Below are positions 55,320 to 64,000 of a stretch of 64,000 bases of DNA, in pieces. Under the pieces are notes generated by a model. It searched no databases. It saw nothing but the letters and a program-made list of their open reading frames with translations, and was not told the origin of the DNA. Position numbers and translations under genes: made by a program. Position 1 is the first letter of the stretch, and each line of letters starts with the position of its first letter. Source of the stretch: Sphingobium herbicidovorans (lineage in GTDB: Bacteria; Pseudomonadota; Alphaproteobacteria; Sphingomonadales; Sphingomonadaceae); assembly GCF_002080435.1 (NCBI RefSeq), contig NZ_CP020538.1, positions 1,550,001 through 1,614,000 on the forward strand, in the 5' to 3' direction.

Positions 55320-56174
55320 TCAGGCGGAAGCAACACTCACGCGGACATCCATATCGATAAAATCTTCGGCCGCACCGATAAAGCCGCCCGCGACCGGCAT
55401 GATCTGCTTGTTGCACCGGCCGGCCGCCACGGCGATGAGGTTGGCCGAACCAACGCGCCGGTGCGTCGGATCAAACGCGATCCAGCCCGCCGAAGGAAGA
55501 TAGACCTCCGCCCAAGCATGGGTCGATCCCGGATCGGACGCGGGCTGATCGGGATCATATAGATAGCCCGACACCGCGCGGGCGCCAAAGCCCAGATGAC
55601 GAACCGCATCGATGAACAGGGCCGCCATGTCCCTGCATGAGCCGCTCCCAAGGGACAGGGTTTCCAGTGGCGCCTGCGTTCCGGCCTCGTCCCGAACCCG
55701 GTAGGCGATAGCATCCCCTATCCCTGTGTTGACGTCCTTGAGCAGAGACAGGGTGTCGGTGCCCGTCCCGTACACAAAGCCCTGGACCCATTGATCGAAT
55801 TTCCCGCCGTCGTCGGGATAGTGGGTTTTCATGTGCGCGCCGAGATCGGCGATTTCTTCGTCCGAATATCGGAATGGATAGGAATGAGCGACCGGGGCGA
55901 TCCGGAATACTGGCCAGGCCGGCGCATGTTGCTCGACCAGGATATCGGTGGAAATGCAAAGCTGGCTCGTACGCTCCGAAAAGTGGGCGGAGGCGACCAG
56001 ATTGCCGAAAACGTCCTGCGTCCATTCCACCTCTGCATGCGGGGCGATACGAACCGAGTTCGACAAAATCCGCAGATCATGGGAATTGCGCGGCATGAGC
56101 ATGAGCCGATGCGTTTCCAGTTCAACCGGGTTCCGGTAGCGATAAGTCGTGTCATGACGGATGCGAAGTTTCAT
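55320..56174 (-). CDS. Transglutaminase-like cysteine protease family protein
   Basis: A 284-residue protein with an N-terminal beta domain (MKLRIRHDTTYRYRNPVELE) and a transglutaminase-like core. The triad is visible: SGSCRDMAALFIDAVRHLGF (Cys), STHAWAEVYLPSAGWIAFDP (His and Asp). This bacterial group is thought to hydrolyse or transfer amide bonds; no signal peptide is evident. It is separated from the nucleotidyltransferase gene upstream by about 100 bp, and could be read with it, though functional linkage is only a possibility. Confidence 0.9.
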   Translation of the reverse strand: MKLRIRHDTTYRYRNPVELETHRLMLMPRNSHDLRILSNSVRIAPHAEVEWTQDVFGNLVASAHFSERTSQLCISTDILVEQHAPAWPVFRIAPVAHSYPFRYSDEEIADLGAHMKTHYPDDGGKFDQWVQGFVYGTGTDTLSLLKDVNTGIGDAIAYRVRDEAGTQAPLETLSLGSGSCRDMAALFIDAVRHLGFGARAVSGYLYDPDQPASDPGSTHAWAEVYLPSAGWIAFDPTHRRVGSANLIAVAAGRCNKQIMPVAGGFIGAAEDFIDMDVRVSVASA

Positions 56175-56270
56175 GACCGCCTAACGCACCATCACGGCGG
56201 GCGGGGGCAATGTTGGTCGTATCGCATGATAATCGGCTGCGCGGTGGCCCGGCGGTTTAAACCCCCACAG

Positions 56271-57377
56271 TCAAATCTTGCCCAGTTCATTGCGCAGGAA
56301 CAGCCGCTCGACACTCTCGCGCCGGGGCAGGCCCGCGCCTGCCATGGGGCCTGCCCTGCCCTGCCGTCGCGCCGCGCGTCTCGCTGAAAGATAACAGGGG
56401 TCCAGCAACGACAGCAGCGTCAGAAATGGCGCCATTCCCGGCCATCTCAGCTGGATCAGCCGCCGTCGATATTGCAGCCGTGGCCGGACGCCGCGCGTCA
56501 TCGTTCGGGGCACGGTCATGCCCAGCAATCTGGATGCCGTCAGCAGTTGGGTGCGCATCGCGTTGCGCGCATAGGCCGATGCGAACAGGCGGTTGAGTTC
56601 CGCCCAGTCCGCTTCCCCAAAGCCGGCGGCGAACGATTTGATGTCGACAAGATGGCGCAGGTCGATCCGGCCCCGCAGATAATCACGGCCCTTGAGCTGG
56701 TCATGGAGCAGCAGGATCGCGGTGCAAGCGACCGGAGACGGCAGCAAGACCCTGCTGCCGGGCAGTGCCACTTCGGTCGCGCTCTCCGCCAGGTCATCGA
56801 AAAGATAGAATAGCGTGCTGACGCTGCCATATTCGCAATGAAGGTCGATCGTCGCCGCATCCTGCGGTCGCGACAGGACTGCCGGAACGCCCGGCTGAAC
56901 GACTGGCGCTTCAAGGCGATAGCCTATGCTGCACAACTGGTCGATCACATCGCCGAAGCGGTCGGCCGCGACCATCAGGTCGATGTCGGCCAGCATCCGC
57001 GCCGATCGATCCTGCGGCGGCGCATGGGCGAGCCATGCCGTGCCCTTCAACAATAACGGACGAACGTCATGGGCGTTCATGACGCCCGCCGCCTCATCGA
57101 GCTGGCTCAGCAGGCGCTCGTTACGCTCGGCATTGCGCCTTTCCATCTCGGTGAGGAATATGCGGACGTCGGCGGGCAGTTCGGCCAGCCGCCCGGCATT
57201 GTTCAACCGGGCAGAGACAGTGGGGCTGCACAGCGACTTGTTGGCCAGTCCGATGATGGCCGACCAATCAGCGGCAGCAGGCAAGTCTCCGCGCAGGCAG
57301 GCGAGCAGGCCATGAAGAGGATCAAGCCGGGCCACAAAATGTACCCAGCAACGCCGCCGCCTCGTCCAGATCGTCAT
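56271..57377 (-). CDS. Nucleotidyltransferase family protein (PF14907-like)
   Basis: A protein of about 354-368 residues. Its core matches the uncharacterised nucleotidyltransferase group found beside HprK-related kinases: VRPLLLKGTAWLAHAPPQDR, then ARMLADIDLMVAADRFGDVI with the D-x-D metal site, and TIDLHCEYGSVSTLFYLFDD. The C-terminal part is helical. The frame begins 56 bp inside the PqqD-HprK gene; GTG 57334 (ARLDPLHGLLACL) gives a smaller overlap and may be the true start. The tight overlap means the two products are made together. It may activate or nucleotidylate a peptide or sugar; substrate unknown. Confidence 0.8.
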   Translation of the reverse strand: MTIWTRRRRCWVHFVARLDPLHGLLACLRGDLPAAADWSAIIGLANKSLCSPTVSARLNNAGRLAELPADVRIFLTEMERRNAERNERLLSQLDEAAGVMNAHDVRPLLLKGTAWLAHAPPQDRSARMLADIDLMVAADRFGDVIDQLCSIGYRLEAPVVQPGVPAVLSRPQDAATIDLHCEYGSVSTLFYLFDDLAESATEVALPGSRVLLPSPVACTAILLLHDQLKGRDYLRGRIDLRHLVDIKSFAAGFGEADWAELNRLFASAYARNAMRTQLLTASRLLGMTVPRTMTRGVRPRLQYRRRLIQLRWPGMAPFLTLLSLLDPCYLSARRAARRQGRAGPMAGAGLPRRESVERLFLRNELGKI

Positions 57378-58422
57378 AATGCAGTTCGCAGCTTCGCGCC
57401 GCGCTGACGGCGCCCATCAACGCGTCCAGCGCCGAGCGATCCGCCTCGCCGCTGGCCGACGCCGCTTCGGACAGAAGATGCCTGATAATCGCCATCGGTT
57501 GCTGGGCCGTCAGTTGCGCGCGCGCGCCCTTCCTCCGCCGCAGCTTGACGATCCAGCCGACCGGCAGCGGCCTCTGGTCCACGGGGGTCGACAAGCCAAG
57601 GTAGCGCACCCGCCGACCGTCGGGACGCCAATGGATCATGGGTTGAAGACGCCCCGGATAGCGCGATGCCATCATCGGCCACGCGCCCGACTTCACCGTG
57701 GGCAGGAAGGGCAGGCCCTGGACCCGGCCGTCGCGGTCCAGCATGGCGATGTCGTCGCCATGATAGACGAAATCGCCTTTCAGCAGCCAGGATGTCAGCG
57801 TCGTCTTGCCCGCGCCCGGATGGCCCGTCAGCAGCAGCATTTGGCCGTTGCGGCTCACGCAGCCCGCATGAAGCGCCAGGCTCCAGCGCCTGTCCTGGAT
57901 GACGTCCTGGATGATCTGCGCCTTGACGATCGTTCCGGCCTGGTTGAGTTGCAGCACGGACGCATGGCCTGCATCGCGGCTGAACAGGCACAGGCCGTGG
58001 GTGGACCAGAGATGATAGACATTATCGACCGGCTCATGCGGCCGCTCCGCTTGCAGATGCGTGAAAAGCGGGGCGACATGATCGACCAACGCCTGATCAT
58101 GGTAGCGCAGCGCGACGCTCCGCCCACCGATTGACACGGACTGGAGCAGGATAGGATCGGAGGCAGGCGGCCGGTCGGTGGCATGCACCAGTCCCGATTG
58201 GGACCAGTCCGCCAATACAGCCTGGAGCATCGCCGAGGCGGGGGTGAAACCGCGCTCGACAACCTCCTGCGCAAGCTGGGGCAGGCTGACGCCATCTTCC
58301 AGGCGGCATCCGATATAGCCGGCGATCTGGTTCAACTCGAAAAGGGCATGACGGGACCGGGAGATGATCACCGGCTGATCGTCGATGAACGTCATCGAGG
58401 TGCCAGGCGTCAGACGCAACAT
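57322..58422 (-). CDS. PqqD-like domain fused to an HprK-like kinase
   Basis: A 366-residue protein. The N-terminal 80 residues look like a PqqD-type peptide-recognition domain (HALFELNQIAGYIGCRLEDG and SLPQLAQEVVERGF). The rest resembles the HPr kinase fold: P-loop LLLTGHPGAGKTTLTSWLLK, then GDFVYHGDDIAMLDRDGRVQ (acidic motif), as in HprK-related kinase A of HPr-rel-A type clusters. Real HprK phosphorylates HPr; relatives in peptide clusters phosphorylate peptides. ATG 58422 was chosen; the frame is open to 58452. The gene lies between the small peptide gene and the nucleotidyltransferase. Confidence 0.82.
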   Translation of the reverse strand: MLRLTPGTSMTFIDDQPVIISRSRHALFELNQIAGYIGCRLEDGVSLPQLAQEVVERGFTPASAMLQAVLADWSQSGLVHATDRPPASDPILLQSVSIGGRSVALRYHDQALVDHVAPLFTHLQAERPHEPVDNVYHLWSTHGLCLFSRDAGHASVLQLNQAGTIVKAQIIQDVIQDRRWSLALHAGCVSRNGQMLLLTGHPGAGKTTLTSWLLKGDFVYHGDDIAMLDRDGRVQGLPFLPTVKSGAWPMMASRYPGRLQPMIHWRPDGRRVRYLGLSTPVDQRPLPVGWIVKLRRRKGARAQLTAQQPMAIIRHLLSEAASASGEADRSALDALMGAVSAARSCELHYDDLDEAAALLGTFCGPA

Positions 58423-58484
58423 CGGACAAGCCCCGTTACGAGAGCCGCGCACGCTTCCGCTTCGCCGTTGAAGCCCAGCTTAGT

Positions 58485-58763
58485 TCACCCGCCCTTGTTG
58501 CCGGGACTGCCGGGGCCAGTGCCGGGTCCGTCATTGATCGGGGGGTTGCCGGGAGGCTGCGGGTCCAGCCCGTTGCCTACCCCGTTATTGCCCTTGGGCC
58601 CGCCGCCACCGCCGCCGGCCGACGCCGCGATCGCTGCGGAGGACAGGGACGTGGACAGCATGATCGTCATCGCGGGCGGAACAGTCGCAGCGAAACGGCC
58701 GCAGCTTTTCAGGAAGCGACGCCGGTCTTCGACCGCGGACAGAATGGCAGGTTCCTCAGACAA
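58485..58763 (-). CDS. Small Tat-signal protein with Gly/Asn/Pro-rich tail, candidate modified peptide
   Basis: A 92-residue protein starting at TTG 58763 after GAGGAGG, a strong binding site. It has a twin-arginine-like signal (DRRRFLKSCGRFAATVPPAM) and a hydrophobic stretch to about residue 48. The tail is low complexity: six Gly, then GPKGNNGVGNGLDPQPPGNP, PINDGPGTGPGSPGNKGG. No other coding option is plausible. It is first in the cluster with the PqqD-HprK fusion and nucleotidyltransferase, so it may be their substrate. The role is inferred from position only. Confidence 0.75.
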   Translation of the reverse strand: MSEEPAILSAVEDRRRFLKSCGRFAATVPPAMTIMLSTSLSSAAIAASAGGGGGGPKGNNGVGNGLDPQPPGNPPINDGPGTGPGSPGNKGG

Positions 58764-58910
58764 GGGTAGCCTCCTCTTTTCAGGGTTGGCTCAAGCTACC
58801 ACCGACTCCGCTACCAGCGCATTGCTATGGGGGAGTATATCACAAGGTATAAGAGGGAAACGGGCCAGCATCAGCGTCACCGCCGCGCCGGCCCGTCGCC
58901 TTGTCAGCGG

Positions 58911-61767
<2,857 letters not shown>

Positions 61768-61881
61768 CACGATCCGGTCCCGCCGGTTCAGCACCGGTCG
61801 CGCGCCGTCATGCGATATGCTATTTTCCCCGCCGCGAACGGCCCGTCATGGAGTCGGGCGTCTGACGAGAGGAGCGCAGCC

Positions 61882-62943
61882 ATGTCCGCACCGATCGACG
61901 AAGTAAAACTGCACCTGTTTGTGGGAAAGATGCTGGGCGACCTTGGGGGCGCGATGAGCGTGCCCACCGTAAGACTGGGCGTCAGGCTGGGGCTGTTCGA
62001 TGCGCTGGCGAATGCACCGGCCACCGCAGCCGATCTGGCGCAGCGCGCCGGCGGCCTGCATGAACGCTATGTGCGGGAATGGGCGCTGGCGCAGGCGGCG
62101 AACGGCTATATCGATTTCGACCCCGCCGCCGACCGGTTCAGCCTCTCGCCCGAACAGGCCATGGTGTTCCACAATGCGGATAGCCCGGTCTATCTGGTCG
62201 CGGCCTTTGAAATGGTGGCGGCGATGATCGAAGCCGAAGCCAAGGTCGAGGAATGTTTTCGCCATGGAACGGGCGTGCGCTGGGGGGATCATGCGGGTTG
62301 CCTGTTCTGCGCGACGGGGGCCTTCTTCCGCCCCGGCTATGTCAATAACATCGTCCAGAACTGGATCCCGGCGCTGGAAGGCGTGGAGGCGAAGCTTCGG
62401 TCGGGCGCGGAGGTTGCCGACATAGGGTGCGGCGTCGGTTTTTCGACCCTGCTGATGGCCGAGGCTTATCCGGCAAGCCGGTTCACCGGCTACGACTTCC
62501 ACGAGCCGTCGATCGAGGAAGCGAGGCGTCATGCCCGGGCGCATGGACTTGAAGATCGGCTTCAGTTCGAAGTGGCGACCGCAAAGGAAGTTCCGGGCCG
62601 GAATTTCGACCTGGTCACCATGTATGACTGCTTGCACGACATGGGCGATCCGCGCGGATGCGCCAGGCATATGCGGGAGATCCTGGCGCCCGGCGGGTCC
62701 TGGATGATCGTCGAACCGATCGCCGGAAACAGGCCGGAGGAAAATTTCAATCCCGTCGGACGGCTCTATTACAACGCATCGACGATGATCTGCGTGCCCA
62801 CTTCGCTGGATCAGGAAGTAGGCGAAGGGCTAGGCGCGCAGGCTGGCGAAGAGAAGCTGACCGCCGTGGTGCTCGACGGCGGGTTCGATCGCGTGAGACG
62901 CGCGGCGGAAGGGCCTTTCAACATGGTGCTGGAGGCGCGCTAG
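61882..62943 (+). CDS. Class I SAM-dependent methyltransferase with winged-helix N-terminus
   Basis: A 353-residue protein. The N-terminal winged-helix region (VRLGVRLGLFDALANAPATA) is like that of O-methyltransferase and transcription-factor-like methyltransferases. The SAM-binding motif is EVADIGCGVGFSTLLMAEAY, and post-motif DLVTMYDCLHDMGDPRGC. ATG 61882 follows GAGGAGCGCAGCC. It would methylate a small molecule; the substrate cannot be predicted. Confidence 0.88.
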   Translation: MSAPIDEVKLHLFVGKMLGDLGGAMSVPTVRLGVRLGLFDALANAPATAADLAQRAGGLHERYVREWALAQAANGYIDFDPAADRFSLSPEQAMVFHNADSPVYLVAAFEMVAAMIEAEAKVEECFRHGTGVRWGDHAGCLFCATGAFFRPGYVNNIVQNWIPALEGVEAKLRSGAEVADIGCGVGFSTLLMAEAYPASRFTGYDFHEPSIEEARRHARAHGLEDRLQFEVATAKEVPGRNFDLVTMYDCLHDMGDPRGCARHMREILAPGGSWMIVEPIAGNRPEENFNPVGRLYYNASTMICVPTSLDQEVGEGLGAQAGEEKLTAVVLDGGFDRVRRAAEGPFNMVLEAR

Positions 62944-64000
62944 ATTCCTCGAACATCAGCTTCATGCCCGTCCTCGGCCGGATCGTCAGGCGGCTGATCG
63001 GTTCCGGCTTGAACCCGTCAGGCACGGACAGCCGGTAGCGGCGCACCACGCTTGCGATCACCGTCATCACCTCCTGCTGGGCAAAGCCCGCGCCCACGCA
63101 GACGCGCGGGCCCCGACCGAAGGGAAACCAGGCCTGCTTCACCATCTCCGCATTGGCGGGGTCATCGAAGCGGTCCGGGTCGAAGCTGTGCGGGCACGCC
63201 CAATTATCCTTGTTCCGCTGCGTCAGCCAGGGCGCAACCACCAGCATCGCGCCTTCTTCGAGATTCTTGTCGCGCATCGGCATCGGGCAGGTGACTTCGC
63301 GCGGGAAGAAGGCGACGGGCGGATAGAGGCGCAACGTCTCGCGGAAGATGTTGCGGATCGCTCCCATGTCCTTGAGCATCGACGCCGCAAGCGGGGCGTC
63401 ACCCGCAATCCCGGCAACTTCGGCGCGGGCGGCGGTCTGGATGTGGGGGCATTCCGCCAGCATGTAGAGCGCCCAGGTCATCGTGCTGGCGGACGTTTCA
63501 TGGCCCGCGAGGAATATGGTCGAAACCTGATCCATCACCTGTTGCAGGGTGAAGGGTTCGCCGCTGTCGGGATGCTTCGCCTCGATGAGCGACTGGAGGA
63601 TGTCGCGATGGGGCGCTTCGCCGCGCGCGTGATATCCTTCGTAGCGGGCCTCCACGATGGGACGGAACACATCATGGATCGCCTTTGCGGGTTTCAGCGA
63701 CCGCGCTTCGAACCAGCGCGCCGGCGCGCCATAGAGGCGCAGCATGGAGGCGCTGTGGGCGAAGCGCTGGAACTTGCCGAATGCATTGTGGATGATGTTG
63801 GAGCGGCGCTCGTCCAGCGCTTCGGAGAAGAGCGTGCGGAATATGATGTCGGCCGCGACATGGGTCATCATCGGGTCGATATCGACCGGTTTGCGGCGAT
63901 CCGCAGCGTCGATGCGGGCGAGCAGGTCGTCCGCCGCCGCGACCATCAGCGGCATGGAACGACTGAGCGCCGTATGCGCAAATGCGGGGTTCACCATCGC
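62918..64000 (-). CDS. Cytochrome P450, N-terminus outside the window
   Basis: A bacterial P450 whose start lies beyond position 64000; at least 360 residues are present. The I helix has FLAGHETSASTMTWALYMLA, the K helix IFRETLRLYPPVAFFPREVT with E-x-x-R, and the heme loop FPFGRGPRVCVGAGFAQQEV with the Cys ligand. It should oxidise a hydrophobic substrate with electrons from a redox partner not seen here. Its stop lies inside the end of the methyltransferase gene, overlapping by 26 bp on the opposite strand. Confidence 0.95.
   Translation of the reverse strand, partial: AMVNPAFAHTALSRSMPLMVAAADDLLARIDAADRRKPVDIDPMMTHVAADIIFRTLFSEALDERRSNIIHNAFGKFQRFAHSASMLRLYGAPARWFEARSLKPAKAIHDVFRPIVEARYEGYHARGEAPHRDILQSLIEAKHPDSGEPFTLQQVMDQVSTIFLAGHETSASTMTWALYMLAECPHIQTAARAEVAGIAGDAPLAASMLKDMGAIRNIFRETLRLYPPVAFFPREVTCPMPMRDKNLEEGAMLVVAPWLTQRNKDNWACPHSFDPDRFDDPANAEMVKQAWFPFGRGPRVCVGAGFAQQEVMTVIASVVRRYRLSVPDGFKPEPISRLTIRPRTGMKLMFEESSAPPAPC

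Overview
The window looks like a chromosomal segment of a sphingomonad alphaproteobacterium, most likely Sphingobium or a close relative. It is GC rich. Its rpsM, rpsK, rpoA and rplQ genes, its gltD-gltB order, a TMEM165-type gene behind a manganese riboswitch and its large TonB receptor all fit that group. This assignment is inferred from gene content and protein wording; no search was run.

Left part (1 to about 24,185): an integrated accessory region ending in a tRNA-Pro-like 3' fragment. It opens with a copy of an IS1380-family element cut by the window edge, followed by a decayed integrase remnant. Next comes a catabolic-looking module: TetR regulator, Tat-type arylsulfatase, AraC regulator, amidohydrolase, SnoaL-like protein, TonB-dependent receptor and a second SnoaL-like protein. 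Two diverged direct repeats (about 1224-1409 and 11695-11880) flank this module. Mobile-element backbone genes follow: a nucleotidyltransferase-HEPN fusion, a second degenerate nucleotidyltransferase, a sigma factor interrupted by an amber stop, an ardC gene, a toxin-antitoxin pair and a tRNA-type integrase. The ardC gene is split by a 6,555-bp element with three overlapping tyrosine recombinase genes and its own ardC. Removing the element restores a 304-codon ardC in frame. The middle recombinase gene is frameshifted in a run of C.

Core part (24.2 to 64 kb): a GH108 lysozyme and holin pair, a lipoprotein, the S13/S11/RNA polymerase alpha/L17 operon, an S9 prolyl oligopeptidase, an MFS exporter, guaA and putA. 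A small foreign-looking patch follows (truncated nitroreductase, two glutathione transferases, a YciI-like protein), ending at a complete IS1380-family copy. After it come an aminotransferase, rmuC, a TMEM165/GDT1 transporter, an NDUFA9-like protein, uppP, gltD and gltB. Then tRNA-Leu(GAG), a transglutaminase-like protease and a three-gene peptide-modification-like cluster (Gly/Pro/Asn-rich Tat-like small protein, PqqD-HprK-like fusion, nucleotidyltransferase). The window closes with a TPP riboswitch controlling a membrane protein and thiC, a methyltransferase and a partial cytochrome P450.

The two most interesting systems are the nested three-recombinase island and the PqqD/HprK/nucleotidyltransferase/small-peptide cluster at 56.3-58.8 kb.
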